Shown here: piece after piece, positions 7,558-16,339 of the stretch
Layout of the letters: each line of letters opens with the position of its first letter
How positions within the stretch are numbered: position 1 is the first letter of the stretch
Source: Rhodocyclaceae bacterium UBA2271
GTDB taxonomy: Bacteria > Pseudomonadota > Gammaproteobacteria > Burkholderiales > Rhodocyclaceae
Assembly (NCBI GenBank): GCA_002347405.1
Contig: DDXB01000026.1
Location: forward strand, 1-50,126
DNA: 50,126 nucleotides
Reading direction: 5' to 3'
Position numbers and translations under genes: made by a program
Notes under the pieces: generated by a model
What the model saw: only the letters and a program-made list of their open reading frames with translations
What the model was told of the DNA's origin: nothing
The model's database searches: none

Positions 7558-8277
7558 TCAGGCTGCGCCGGCCGTGGCGTGCCACAGGCGCAGTTGGTCC
7601 AGTGTCAGGCTGTCGGCTTCGTGCAGCACCATGCGCGCGCCCTCGAAGTCTTCGTTCAGCGTGTAATCGCTCACCGTCACGACGGTCGGGATGCCAGCTT
7701 CCAGGCTGGCGGCCAGTCCATGCGCCGAATCCTCGACGGCCAGACAGTCGCGCGCCGGCAGGCCAAGCTTGTCGAGCGCCCACAGATAAAGATCCGGGGA
7801 GGGTTTCTTCGCCGCGACATCTTCGCCCGAAACGATCACGTCGAACCAGGTGTCCGCCGTCGGGCCCAGGTTGGCTTGCAACAGACCGACGATATTTTCC
7901 CGTTTCGAACTCGAGGCGATTGCCAGTCGGACGCCTTCGGTACGTGCTTCACAGATCAGGTGGCCGATCTCGCTGCGCAAGGGAATGGTCTTGGCGGTGA
8001 GCAGGCGCTGATAGTTGCGGGTCTTGAGTTCGTGGATGCGTTGCACGAGTTGATCGAAGTCGGGTCGCGCCAGCGTCGTCGGGTCATATTTCTCGGCGTA
8101 ATAGCGAATTCGTTCCTCGCCGCCGGTGACGCCGAGCAGGGTGCCGTAAAACTTCTCGCTCCAGTGCCAGTCGAGGCCGACTTCTTCGAATGCGGAGTTG
8201 AAGGTGGGGCGATGTCCATCGCGCTCTGTATTGGCCAGAGTGCCATCGACGTCGAATATGAGTGCGCGCAGGGCCAT
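7558..8277 (-). CDS. HAD hydrolase, CbbY/beta-phosphoglucomutase subfamily
   Basis: This 239-residue cytoplasmic phosphatase has the HAD motifs in order: FDVDGTLANTE (motif I, catalytic Asp), IASSSKRENI (motif II), KKPSPDLYLWAL (motif III lysine) and AVEDSAHG (motif IV). The cap domain sits between motifs I and II. The sequence resembles CbbY-type sugar-bisphosphate phosphatases found beside Calvin-cycle genes, but no such genes are nearby, so substrate and symbol are left open. It is divergent from korC, with about 206 bases between the two starts. Confidence 0.88.
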   Translation of the reverse strand: MALRALIFDVDGTLANTERDGHRPTFNSAFEEVGLDWHWSEKFYGTLLGVTGGEERIRYYAEKYDPTTLARPDFDQLVQRIHELKTRNYQRLLTAKTIPLRSEIGHLICEARTEGVRLAIASSSKRENIVGLLQANLGPTADTWFDVIVSGEDVAAKKPSPDLYLWALDKLGLPARDCLAVEDSAHGLAASLEAGIPTVVTVSDYTLNEDFEGARMVLHEADSLTLDQLRLWHATAGAA

Positions 8278-8379
8278 GATGAATTACCGTTCGACAAACA
8301 AGGATATGCAAGGGTAGCGGATTTCAGGCTTCAGGAGAATGGGGTTTTGGCTGATTCAGGCAATTTTCCGCCAGCCTTT

Positions 8380-8392
8380 TACCAAAGTGGTA
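8380..8392. promoter_or_regulatory. Inverted repeat in the korC / phosphatase divergent region
   Basis: TACCA-AAG-TGGTA is a perfect 5+5 palindrome about 90 bases upstream of korC and about 100 bases upstream of the divergent phosphatase gene. It could be an operator for either. The regulator is unknown. Confidence 0.4.
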
Positions 8393-8483
8393 GACTTCGC
8401 GCCGCAAAATTAAGAAACAGCAGCAAGCGCCCCACGTCATATCACGCCGGACGCACTAACTTGAAAATGGAGAGTGCACGCAA

Positions 8484-10271
8484 GTGAAGCCGACTGACAT
8501 CGGCGCCCCCGACTATCTGCACAAAGTCGTGGATTGCCAGTGGGCCTGCCCGGCCCACACCCCTGTGCCCGAATACATCCGATTGACCGCAGCGGGCCGC
8601 TATTCGGATGCCTACATGATCAATTGGCACTCGAACGTGTTTCCGGGAATTCTCGGCCGCGTCTGTGACCGCCCCTGCGAACCGGCCTGCCGGCGCGGCC
8701 GGGTGGATGCCGAACCCGTCGCCATCTGCCGTCTCAAGCGCGTCTGTGCCGACCTCAAGGACGACATACGCCACCGTTTGCCGAAACCGCCCGCGCAGAA
8801 GAACCGCAAGCGCATCGCCTGCATTGGCGCCGGCCCGGCCTCGCTGACCGTTGCCCGCGATCTTGCCACCATCGGCTATCAGGTCAGCATCTTTGATAGC
8901 GGCAAGTCTCCTGGCGGCATGATGCGCAGCCAGATTCCCAAGTTCCGCCTGCCCGACAGCGTGCTCGACGAGGAATGCGGCTATATCATCAACCTCGGCG
9001 TCGACATGCATTACGAGCACTGGGTGAACAGTTTGCGCGACGTGCTCGCGGCAGGCTGGGACGCCGTGTTTGTCGGTACCGGCGCCCCGCGCGGACGCGA
9101 ATGCGCTGTGCCCGGTCGCCAGGAAGCGGCGGCACACATCCATATCGGCATCGACTGGCTGGCCAACGTGTCCTTCGGCCACACCACCAAGACGGAGAAG
9201 CGCGTCATCGTGCTTGGCGGCGGCAACACGGCGATGGACTGCTGCCGCTCGGCGCGCCGCATGGGCGGCGAAGATGTCAAGGTGGTGGTGCGCAGCGGCT
9301 TCGATGAAATGAAGGCCTCGCCCTGGGAGAAGGAGGATGCGATCAGCGAGGGCATCCCGATTCTCAACATGCTGGTGCCCAAGGAATTCAAGCACGACAA
9401 CGGCAAACTCACCGGCATGCTGTTCGAGAAGGTGCGCGCCGAATACGACGCCAAGGGACGGCGCAGCCTGCTCCCCACTGGCGAGCCGGATGTGCTGATG
9501 GAATGCGACGAGGTGCTGATTGCCATCGGCCAGGAGAACTCCTTTCCATGGATCGAGCGGGACATCGGCCTCGAGTTCGACAAATGGGGCCTGCCGGTGC
9601 TCAACCCCACCACGCTGCAATCCTCGCTGCCGAACGTGTTTTTTGGTGGTGACGCGGCTTTCGGGCCGAAGAACATCATCACCGCCGTGGCCCATGGTCA
9701 TGAAGCGGCGATCTCGATCGACCGTTTCTGCCGCCAGCGCGACCTGCTCAGGCGACCGTCGCCGCTCACCAATCTGGTCAGCCAGAAGATGGGCATCCAC
9801 GAGTGGAGTTACGATAACAACGTCTCCGAAGAATCGCGCCGCAAGGTGCCGACCAAAACGCTCGACAAGACGCTGCTCGACATCAAGCTCGAACTCGAAA
9901 TCGGCTTTGATCCGTTCCTCGCCTGTGCCGAAGCCGATCGCTGCCTGAATTGCGACATCGCCACGGTATTCACCGACAAGGCCTGCATTGAGTGCGATGC
10001 CTGCGTCGACATCTGCCCGACCGAATGCATCAGCTTCACCGCCAATGGCGAGGAAGATGATTTGCGCGGCCGGCTGAAGGTGCCGGCCAAGAATCGCGAT
10101 CAGGCGCTGTATGTGTCGGACACGCTCAAGACCGGGCGGGTGATGGTCAAGGACGAGAACATCTGTCTGCATTGCGGCATGTGTGCCGAGCGCTGTCCGA
10201 CCGGAGCCTGGGATATGCGTAAATATTTCTACAAAACCGCCGCGGCCGGCGCGGAGGCACCGAGAAAATGA
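8484..10271 (+). CDS. korC: NAD(P)-binding flavin and Fe-S subunit of a 2-oxoacid oxidoreductase (KorC-like)
   Basis: This 595-residue protein combines an N-terminal cysteine-rich domain like that of glutamate synthase small subunits (CDRPCEPACRRG), an FAD-binding Rossmann fold (GAGPASLTVARDL), an NAD(P)H-binding fold (GGGNTAMDCCRSARRMG) and two C-terminal 4Fe-4S clusters (CIECDACVDICP and CLHCGMCAERCP). Its size and place beside korAB match the flavin subunit of the 2-oxoglutarate:NADP+ oxidoreductase described in Azoarcus evansii, which links 2-oxoacid oxidation to NADP+ and ferredoxin. The start is GTG at 8484, preceded by GGAGAG. Its stop overlaps the korA start (ATGA), so translation is coupled. 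The substrate is inferred. Confidence 0.85.
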   Translation: MKPTDIGAPDYLHKVVDCQWACPAHTPVPEYIRLTAAGRYSDAYMINWHSNVFPGILGRVCDRPCEPACRRGRVDAEPVAICRLKRVCADLKDDIRHRLPKPPAQKNRKRIACIGAGPASLTVARDLATIGYQVSIFDSGKSPGGMMRSQIPKFRLPDSVLDEECGYIINLGVDMHYEHWVNSLRDVLAAGWDAVFVGTGAPRGRECAVPGRQEAAAHIHIGIDWLANVSFGHTTKTEKRVIVLGGGNTAMDCCRSARRMGGEDVKVVVRSGFDEMKASPWEKEDAISEGIPILNMLVPKEFKHDNGKLTGMLFEKVRAEYDAKGRRSLLPTGEPDVLMECDEVLIAIGQENSFPWIERDIGLEFDKWGLPVLNPTTLQSSLPNVFFGGDAAFGPKNIITAVAHGHEAAISIDRFCRQRDLLRRPSPLTNLVSQKMGIHEWSYDNNVSEESRRKVPTKTLDKTLLDIKLELEIGFDPFLACAEADRCLNCDIATVFTDKACIECDACVDICPTECISFTANGEEDDLRGRLKVPAKNRDQALYVSDTLKTGRVMVKDENICLHCGMCAERCPTGAWDMRKYFYKTAAAGAEAPRK

Positions 10272-12124
10272 AATCCGATACTTCACCCAAGACCATCCAG
10301 AGCTGCAACGATTTCGTCATCAAGTTTGCCAACGTCAATGGTTCCGGTTCGGCTTCGGCCAACGAGCTGTTCGCGCGTGCGGTCATGCGCATGGGCGTGC
10401 CGATTGCGCCACGCAATATCTTCCCATCCAACATTCAGGGCATGCCGACCTGGTACGAGTTGCGTGTTTCTGCCGCCGGCTGGCTTGGCCGGCGTGGCGG
10501 CTGCGACCTGATGGTGGCGTTGAATCCGCAGACCTGGGACCGGGACATCGCCGAGATCGCCCCGGGCGGTTATCTGCTCTACGACTCGACCAAGACGCTG
10601 CCGCGTTCGCGCTTCCGCAGTGACGTGGTGGTGCTGGGCCTGCCGTTCACCGAACTGTGCAACAACGAATACACCGATCCGCGCCAGCGTTTGCTGTTCA
10701 AGAACATCATGTATGTGGGCGCGCTGACCGCGCTGCTCAACATGGAATTCGCGGTGGTGGAGAAGTTGATCGCCGAGCAATATCGCGGCAAGGACAAATT
10801 GATCGGCGCGAACGTCAATGCGCTGAAGCTCGGCTACGACGCGGCGCAAGAAGTCTTGCCCTGTCCGATCGGCCTGCAGGTCGAACGCGCCAACGGCGTC
10901 GGCGACAAGATCTTCATCAACGGCAACAACGCCTGCGGCCTCGGTGCCGTATATGGCGGCGCCACGGTTGCCGCCTGGTACCCGATCACGCCGTCGACGC
11001 CAGTGATCGAAGCCTTCACCGGCTATTGCCGCAAGTACCGCACCGACCCCGACAACGGCAAGGCGCGCTATGCCGTCGTGCAGGCCGAGGACGAACTGGC
11101 CTCGATCGGCATGGTGATCGGCGCGTCCTGGAATGGCGCCCGTGCCTTCACGGCAACCTCCGGCCCCGGCATTTCGCTGATGCAGGAATTTTTCGGCCTC
11201 GCCTACTTCGCCGAAGTGCCGGTGGTGGTCTTCAACGTGCAGCGCGGCGGCCCCTCCACCGGCATGCCGACGCGCACCCAGCAGTCCGACCTGATCTCCT
11301 GCGCCTATGCTTCGCACGGCGATACCAAGCATGTGATGCTGTTCCCCGAAAATCCCTACGAATGCTTCACGCTCGGCGCCCAGGCCTTTGACCTTGCCGA
11401 GCGGCTGCAAACGCCGGTATTCATCCTGCTCGACCTCGACATCGGCATGAACGACAGCCTGTGCCAGCCGTTTGACTGGGACGACCAGCGTCGCTACGAC
11501 CGCGGCAAGGTCATGTCCGCAGCCGAATTGGAGGCAGGCAAGAACTTCGGCCGCTACCTCGACGTCGATGGCGACGGCATTCCCTGGCGCACCATTCCCG
11601 GTACGCACCCGACCAAGGGTGCCTTCTTCAGTCGTGGCACGACGCGCAACGCCTACGCAAAATACAGCGAGGCGGGTACCGACTACGTCTACAACATGGA
11701 ACGGCTGCGGCGCAAATTCGAAACGGCGAAAAAACTTCTGCCGGCGCCGGTGGTGCAGCGTGCCGCGCAACCGACCCGCCATGGCGCGATCTACTACGGT
11801 TCGACCAGCCCGGCAATGGCCGAGGCCTTCGCCCAACTCGCCGCGCAGGACATCCATGTCGACCTGATGCGGGTGCGCGCCTTCCCCTTTACCGACGTCA
11901 TCACCGATTTCATCGACGCACACGATGTCGTCTTCGTGGTCGAACAGAACGAAAGCGGCCAGCTGCGCATGTTGCTGCAGACCGAAGGTGATATCGATCC
12001 GAAGAAACTGCTCCGCGTCCTGCATTACGACGGCACGCCGATCACCGCCAGCTTCATCTCCGGCCGTATCGCCGCGGCGCTCGATGCGCACAAAGTAACC
12101 CCGATCCGCAAGGTGGCCTCGTGA
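10268..12124 (+). CDS. korA: 2-oxoacid:ferredoxin oxidoreductase, fused gamma-alpha subunit (KorA)
   Basis: This 618-residue protein fuses the gamma domain (about residues 15-190: NVNGSGSASANELFARA at the start, then GCDLMVALN) to the pyrimidine-binding alpha domain (from about residue 215: GNNACGLGAVYGGATVAAWY, then PITPSTPVIE). The alpha domain also carries QAEDELASIGMVIGASWNGA and ATSGPGISLM. Such proteins oxidise and decarboxylate 2-oxoacids, pass electrons to ferredoxin and form the acyl-CoA. The domain order matches KorA of 2-oxoglutarate:acceptor enzymes. The gene overlaps both neighbours by 4 bases, so the three subunits should be made together. In denitrifying aromatic degraders this enzyme supplies reduced ferredoxin for benzoyl-CoA reduction. 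No benzoyl-CoA genes are visible here, so that role is not shown. Confidence 0.9.
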   Translation: MKSDTSPKTIQSCNDFVIKFANVNGSGSASANELFARAVMRMGVPIAPRNIFPSNIQGMPTWYELRVSAAGWLGRRGGCDLMVALNPQTWDRDIAEIAPGGYLLYDSTKTLPRSRFRSDVVVLGLPFTELCNNEYTDPRQRLLFKNIMYVGALTALLNMEFAVVEKLIAEQYRGKDKLIGANVNALKLGYDAAQEVLPCPIGLQVERANGVGDKIFINGNNACGLGAVYGGATVAAWYPITPSTPVIEAFTGYCRKYRTDPDNGKARYAVVQAEDELASIGMVIGASWNGARAFTATSGPGISLMQEFFGLAYFAEVPVVVFNVQRGGPSTGMPTRTQQSDLISCAYASHGDTKHVMLFPENPYECFTLGAQAFDLAERLQTPVFILLDLDIGMNDSLCQPFDWDDQRRYDRGKVMSAAELEAGKNFGRYLDVDGDGIPWRTIPGTHPTKGAFFSRGTTRNAYAKYSEAGTDYVYNMERLRRKFETAKKLLPAPVVQRAAQPTRHGAIYYGSTSPAMAEAFAQLAAQDIHVDLMRVRAFPFTDVITDFIDAHDVVFVVEQNESGQLRMLLQTEGDIDPKKLLRVLHYDGTPITASFISGRIAAALDAHKVTPIRKVAS

Positions 12125-13176
12125 CTTATTTCGCCAAACCCAAACTGCTGCGCCCGGATACGCCGAAGAACGCGCTGGGCTACACGCGCCGCGACTATGA
12201 AGGCGCCATCTCCTCACTGTGTGCTGGTTGCGGTCACGATTCGATCAGCGCCGCCGTGGTGCAGGCCTGTTTCGATCTTGACGTCGAGCCGCATCGGGTA
12301 GCCAAGCTCTCCGGCATCGGCTGCTCGTCGAAAACGCCCGATTACTTCCTCGGCAACTCGCACGGCTTCAACACCACCCACGGCCGCATGCCCTCGGTGC
12401 TGACCGGCGCGGCGCTGGCCAATCGCGACCTCATCTACCTGGGGGTTTCGGGTGACGGCGACTCGGCCTCCATCGGCATCGGCCAGTTCGCGCATGCCAT
12501 GCGGCGTGGCGTGAACATGACCTACATCGTCGAAAACAATGGCGTCTATGGCCTGACCAAGGGCCAGTTCTCCGCCACCGCCGACAAGGGCTCGAAAAAC
12601 AAGCGTGGCGTGGTGAACACCGACAGCCCGATCGACCTCGTCGCGCTGGCCCTGCAACTGGGCGCAACCTACGTCGCACGCAGTTTCTCGGGCGACAAGG
12701 AACAGTTGATCCCGCTGATAAAGGGCGCGTTGCGCCATCGCGGCCCGGCCTTCATCGATGTCATCAGTCCCTGCGTTACCTTCAACAACCACGCCGGCTC
12801 GACCAAGAGCTACGACTATGTGCGCGAGCACAATGATGCCGTCAACCGGCTCGACTTCATCCTGCCGCGCGACCAGATCGAAGCCTCCTACGCCCCCGGC
12901 GAATTGCGTCGGGTCGTGCAGCACGATGGCTCCATCCTGCTGCTGCGCAAGGTGAAAACCGACTACGATCCTGCCGATCGCGTGGGCGCCATGAACCATT
13001 TGCAGGAACGCCATGCGCTGGGCGAAATCGTCACCGGCCTGCTGTTTGTCGACAGCACTTCGGAGTCGATGCACCGGCACCTGAATACGGTCGAGAAACC
13101 ACTCAACCAACTCGGCGACGCCTACCTGTGTCCGGGTAACAGTGCGCTGGAAGCACTGAACGCCTCGCTCAGATAA
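12121..13176 (+). CDS. korB: 2-oxoacid:ferredoxin oxidoreductase, thiamine-binding beta subunit (KorB)
   Basis: This 351-residue beta subunit binds thiamine diphosphate. The signature GDGDSASIGIGQFAHAMRR followed by VENNGVYGLTKGQ is the cofactor and magnesium site. SSLCAGCGHDSI near residue 36 and GIGCSSKTP near residue 68 match KorB/OforB proteins. The start is GTG at 12121 inside the korA stop (GTGA). It ends the cluster; a family A repeat follows 17 bases after the stop. Together with KorA and KorC it should form a cytoplasmic alpha-beta-gamma enzyme. Confidence 0.9.
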   Translation: MTYFAKPKLLRPDTPKNALGYTRRDYEGAISSLCAGCGHDSISAAVVQACFDLDVEPHRVAKLSGIGCSSKTPDYFLGNSHGFNTTHGRMPSVLTGAALANRDLIYLGVSGDGDSASIGIGQFAHAMRRGVNMTYIVENNGVYGLTKGQFSATADKGSKNKRGVVNTDSPIDLVALALQLGATYVARSFSGDKEQLIPLIKGALRHRGPAFIDVISPCVTFNNHAGSTKSYDYVREHNDAVNRLDFILPRDQIEASYAPGELRRVVQHDGSILLLRKVKTDYDPADRVGAMNHLQERHALGEIVTGLLFVDSTSESMHRHLNTVEKPLNQLGDAYLCPGNSALEALNASLR

Positions 13177-13192
13177 GCAACAAGGCAGATAA

Positions 13193-13218
13193 CGCCGTCC
13201 CACCAGCGCCGACTTTCC
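13193..13218 (-). repeat. Family A repeat downstream of korB
   Basis: CGCCGTCCCACCAGCGCCG, then ACTTTCC, the reverse orientation of the copy at 1481. It lies between korB and the EamA permease gene. Confidence 0.8.
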
Positions 13219-13272
13219 GGGCCATGCTCACGCTTGGCTCGTGAGCAGCCCCCTTTTCATATCGCTGTCTCC

Positions 13273-14184
13273 ATGAGCAACGTCAGCCTCTTTCGCCTGG
13301 TCGCCCTGTCGGCGATCTGGGGCGCATCCTTTCTATTCATGCGGATCGGCGCGCCGGTGCTGGGGCCGACGTTGCTGATCGAATTTCGGGTCGGGCTGGC
13401 GGCGCTGTTTCTCCTCGTTGTCGGTTGGGTGCTCAAGAAAGCGCTGAACGCCCGGGAGCACTGGCGGCACTATCTGGTGCTGGGCCTGTTCAATTCGGCG
13501 CTGCCGTTTCTGTTGTTTGCTTATGCGGCACAAACGATTTCCGCTTCCTTGCTGTCGATTCTGAATGCCACTGCGCCGATCTGGGGGGCGGTGATCGGGG
13601 CGGTGTGGACCAAAACGCCACTGACGGCTCGGGCCTCCCTGGGGTTGGCGCTTGGCATCGCCGGGGTGGCGTTGCTCGCCGGGTTTGACCCGATAACAAT
13701 GCTGCCCGGGGCAGGCCTGGCAGTTGCTGCGGCGCTGGGCGCCTCGTTTTGTTACGGCATTTCCTCGGTTTACGCAAAATCCGCCAAATCGGTCGAGCCC
13801 TTCGCGAATGCGCATGGCAGCATGTGGGCCGCTACGCTCCTGATTGCGCCGGCGGTGCCGTTCTTTCCGGCTGCGGAAGCGGCCAGCGGCACGGTGATCG
13901 GGTCGGTGATTGCCCTGGGGGTTATGTGCAGCGGCGTGGCGTATTTGCTGTATTTCCGGCTGATTGCCGATATTGGGGCCGCGCCGGCGCTGACGGTGAC
14001 GTTCCTGATCCCGGTGTTCGGCATCATCTGGGGCAACCTGTTCCTCAATGAGGCGATTGGCTGGCACACCATTGCCGGCTCGGTCGTCGTGATTGTCGGT
14101 ACGGCGCTGGTGACGGGTTTTTCGTTTGAGCGGTTAAAGCCCGCCCCCTCCCTACCTCCCCCTCGCGGGGGCGGTGACCGTTGA
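13273..14184 (+). CDS. EamA/DMT-family permease
   Basis: This 303-residue inner-membrane protein has about 10 hydrophobic helices and two EamA domains. ALSAIWGASFLFMRIG at the start and the second-half segment PALTVTFLIPVFGIIWGNLF are typical of drug/metabolite exporters. The substrate is unknown. I chose the ATG at 13273 because the first helix follows directly. An upstream GTG at 13234 would add 13 polar residues. The last residues (KPAPSLPPPRGGGDR) are encoded by the first part of a family D repeat that covers the stop codon, so the natural C-terminus was probably replaced. Confidence 0.87.
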   Translation: MSNVSLFRLVALSAIWGASFLFMRIGAPVLGPTLLIEFRVGLAALFLLVVGWVLKKALNAREHWRHYLVLGLFNSALPFLLFAYAAQTISASLLSILNATAPIWGAVIGAVWTKTPLTARASLGLALGIAGVALLAGFDPITMLPGAGLAVAAALGASFCYGISSVYAKSAKSVEPFANAHGSMWAATLLIAPAVPFFPAAEAASGTVIGSVIALGVMCSGVAYLLYFRLIADIGAAPALTVTFLIPVFGIIWGNLFLNEAIGWHTIAGSVVVIVGTALVTGFSFERLKPAPSLPPPRGGGDR

Positions 14185-14222
14185 TATTGCCTACGGCCTT
14201 GTCTTGGGGCGGCCCGGCGGCA
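14141..14222 (-). repeat. Family D repeat overlapping the 3' end of the EamA gene
   Basis: C-rich runs (CCTCCCTACCTCCCCC), then TTGGGGCGGCCCGGCGGC. The GGCGG end is followed at 14219 by an ATG with a 22-codon frame. It has the same polarity relative to the gene as the three copies in the ior-pur operon. Confidence 0.7.
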
Positions 14223-14339
14223 TGGCTGCTGGTTATTTCTACCGCCCTTTGGTGGTGTTTGCTGGCAGAGTCAGTGGTTTCCCGCGTTAATAGCTAACCG
14301 CTATCAACCTGTTAGAGAATTACAATTTCCCTTTATTAT

Positions 14340-14361
14340 GTATGGGTACTAAAGTACATAC
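14340..14361. promoter_or_regulatory. Imperfect inverted repeat upstream of rubrerythrin
   Basis: GTATGGGTAC and GTACATAC form arms around TAAA (with a two-base bulge) in an AT-rich stretch about 80 bases before the rubrerythrin start. It may be the binding site of a redox- or iron-responsive regulator. No regulator is identified. Confidence 0.4.
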
Positions 14362-14436
14362 GTCAAGTCGGATGGCGCATTGATTTTTTCGGCGTGTCTG
14401 GCTTGCCTGTACTGTCAACCAAGAGAGGAACCGACC

Positions 14437-14853
14437 ATGAAAATTAAAGGCAGCAAAACCGAACAGCATCTGAAAGACGCCTTCGCCGGTGAGTCACAAG
14501 CCAACCGTCGCTATCTGTATTTCGCAAACAAGGCCGACGTCGAGGGCTACGCTGACGTTGCCGCGCTGTTCCGCTCCACCGCGGAAGGCGAAACCGGCCA
14601 CGCGCACGGCCACCTCGAGTACCTCGAGCAAAGCGGCGACCCCGCCACCGGCCTGCCCTTCGGCCCGACCGCCGATAACCTGAAGTCTGCCGTTGCCGGC
14701 GAGACCCACGAGTACACCGACATGTACCCGGGCATGGCGAAGGATGCCCGTGCCGAAGGTTTCGACGAAATCGCCGATTGGTTCGAGACTCTGGCCAAGG
14801 CCGAGCGCTCGCACGCCAACCGCTACCAGAAGGCCCTCAACGAACTGGGTTGA
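14437..14853 (+). CDS. Rubrerythrin (no rubredoxin domain)
   Basis: This 138-residue ferritin-like di-iron protein typically reduces hydrogen peroxide. Metal ligands are recognisable in the repeated E-x-x-R/H pattern: FAGESQANRRYLYFANKA, AEGETGHAHGHLEYL, VAGETHEYTDMYPG and AKAERSHANRYQKAL. It ends after the four-helix bundle, so the C-terminal rubredoxin domain of classical rubrerythrins is absent and electrons must come from a partner. The start at 14437 has a strong GAGGAA site. The next gene encodes a cysteine-rich Fe-S protein about 106 bases downstream, a conserved partnership in Proteobacteria. Confidence 0.93.
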   Translation: MKIKGSKTEQHLKDAFAGESQANRRYLYFANKADVEGYADVAALFRSTAEGETGHAHGHLEYLEQSGDPATGLPFGPTADNLKSAVAGETHEYTDMYPGMAKDARAEGFDEIADWFETLAKAERSHANRYQKALNELG

Positions 14854-14959
14854 GCGTAGTTAGGGGCTGAGCCCCGCAGTAAGGAAAGCTGCCGGTTGTC
14901 GTCCCTGATACGGCGACAACCGGCAATTCCGCCAGCCACGTTAAATCATGGGAGAAAGC

Positions 14960-16297
14960 ATGGACGCACCGCGCCGCGAAGGCAATCTCGACGCTCCGAC
15001 ACGTCATCCGCTCGACTGGCAGAACCCCGAGTTCTACAGCGAGGAGGCGCTTTATCACGAGATGGAGCGCGTCTTTGACATCTGTCACGGCTGCCGCCGT
15101 TGCGTCAGCCTGTGCCAGTCTTTCCCCACCCTGTTCGACCTCGTCGACGCTTCCGAGACATTTGAAGTCGACGGCGTCAAGAAAGACGATTACTGGCAGG
15201 TCGTCGATCACTGCTATCTGTGCGACCTGTGCTACATGACCAAGTGCCCCTATGTGCCGCCGCACGAGTGGAACCTGGATTTTCCGCATCTGATGTTGCG
15301 CGCCAAGGCGGTGCATTTCAAGAAGGGCACCACCAAGCTGCGCGACAAGGTGCTCACCAGCACCGATACCGTTGGCCGGTTTGTCGGTATTCCCATCGTT
15401 GCTCCGGTGGTCAACGCGGTGAACAAAGTTGGCCCGGCGCGCAAGCTGCTCGAGGCCGTGGCCGGCATCCACAGCGATGCCTGGCTGCCCGAATTCGCCA
15501 GCAAGCCGCTGCGCAGCCGCTTGCGCGAACTGTCGCCCGACACGGTCGGCCAGCCCGCCGGCAGGACGACCGGCAAGGTGGCGCTGTTCGCCACCTGCTA
15601 CATCAACCGCAATGAGCCCGGCCCGGGCGAAGACCTGGTGGCGGTGTTCGAGCACAACGGCATCCCCGTGACGATTGCCCAGAAGGAACGCTGCTGCGGC
15701 ATGCCCAAGCTGGAACTCGGCGACCTCGAGTCGGTGCGGGCGGCGAAGGAGGGCAACATTCCGGTGCTGGCCAAGCTCGTCGATGAAGGTTGGGATCTGA
15801 CGGCGATGATTCCCTCCTGCGTGCTGATGTTCAAGCAGGAACTGCCGCTGATGTTCCCGGACGACCCGGATGTCATCAAGGTCAAGAATGCCTTTTACGA
15901 TCCCTTCGAATACCTGATGCTGCGCCACAAGGAAGGCAAGCTCAAGACCGACTTCAAGCAGGGGCTGGGCAAGGTCGCCTATCACGCCGCCTGCCACCAG
16001 CGCGTGCAGAACATCGGCCCGAAGACGAAAGAGGCGCTGTCACTGGTGCCGGATACCGAGATCGACGTCATCGAACGCTGTTCCGGCCACGACGGCACCT
16101 ACGCGGTGAAGAAAGAGTTTCACTCGTATGCGATGAAAATCGTCAAGCCGGTGGTGGGCCGCGTCAATCAGGCCAAGCCCGACCATTACGGTTCGGACTG
16201 CGCCATGGCCGGCCATCACATTGCCCACGCCCGGGCTGACGGCAGTGCGCCGGTACACCCGATGGCGTTGTTAAGAAAAGCCTACGGAATTGAATAA
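14960..16297 (+). CDS. CCG-domain Fe-S oxidoreductase (HdrD/GlpC-like) of the rubrerythrin cluster
   Basis: This 445-residue cytoplasmic protein has two N-terminal 4Fe-4S ferredoxin motifs (CHGCRRCVSLCQSFP and CYLCDLCYMTKCPYVPP). Two cysteine-rich CCG-type domains follow: ATCYINRNEPG with KERCCGMPKLELGD and IPSC, then AACHQRVQNIGP with IERCSGHDGTYAVK and SDCAMAGHH. The second domain reads CSGH in place of CCG. Related proteins carry electrons in heterodisulfide reductases and glycerol-3-phosphate dehydrogenases. Here, beside rubrerythrin and a DUF3501 protein, it probably feeds electrons to the peroxidase. I chose ATG 14960 because GGGAGA precedes it at the right distance; ATG 14948 is the alternative. 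Confidence 0.85.
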   Translation: MDAPRREGNLDAPTRHPLDWQNPEFYSEEALYHEMERVFDICHGCRRCVSLCQSFPTLFDLVDASETFEVDGVKKDDYWQVVDHCYLCDLCYMTKCPYVPPHEWNLDFPHLMLRAKAVHFKKGTTKLRDKVLTSTDTVGRFVGIPIVAPVVNAVNKVGPARKLLEAVAGIHSDAWLPEFASKPLRSRLRELSPDTVGQPAGRTTGKVALFATCYINRNEPGPGEDLVAVFEHNGIPVTIAQKERCCGMPKLELGDLESVRAAKEGNIPVLAKLVDEGWDLTAMIPSCVLMFKQELPLMFPDDPDVIKVKNAFYDPFEYLMLRHKEGKLKTDFKQGLGKVAYHAACHQRVQNIGPKTKEALSLVPDTEIDVIERCSGHDGTYAVKKEFHSYAMKIVKPVVGRVNQAKPDHYGSDCAMAGHHIAHARADGSAPVHPMALLRKAYGIE

Positions 16298-16339
16298 CGG
16301 CCGCCGTCTCTCTCTCCAGGCGGCCTTACAGGAGAAATC

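Noticed and set aside
8442..10286. Long minus-strand frame antisense to korC
   Set aside because: High GC content leaves antisense frames open; the plus strand encodes clear flavin and Fe-S motifs, while the minus product is histidine/alanine/valine-rich without motifs. The same holds for frames opposite korA, korB and iorA.
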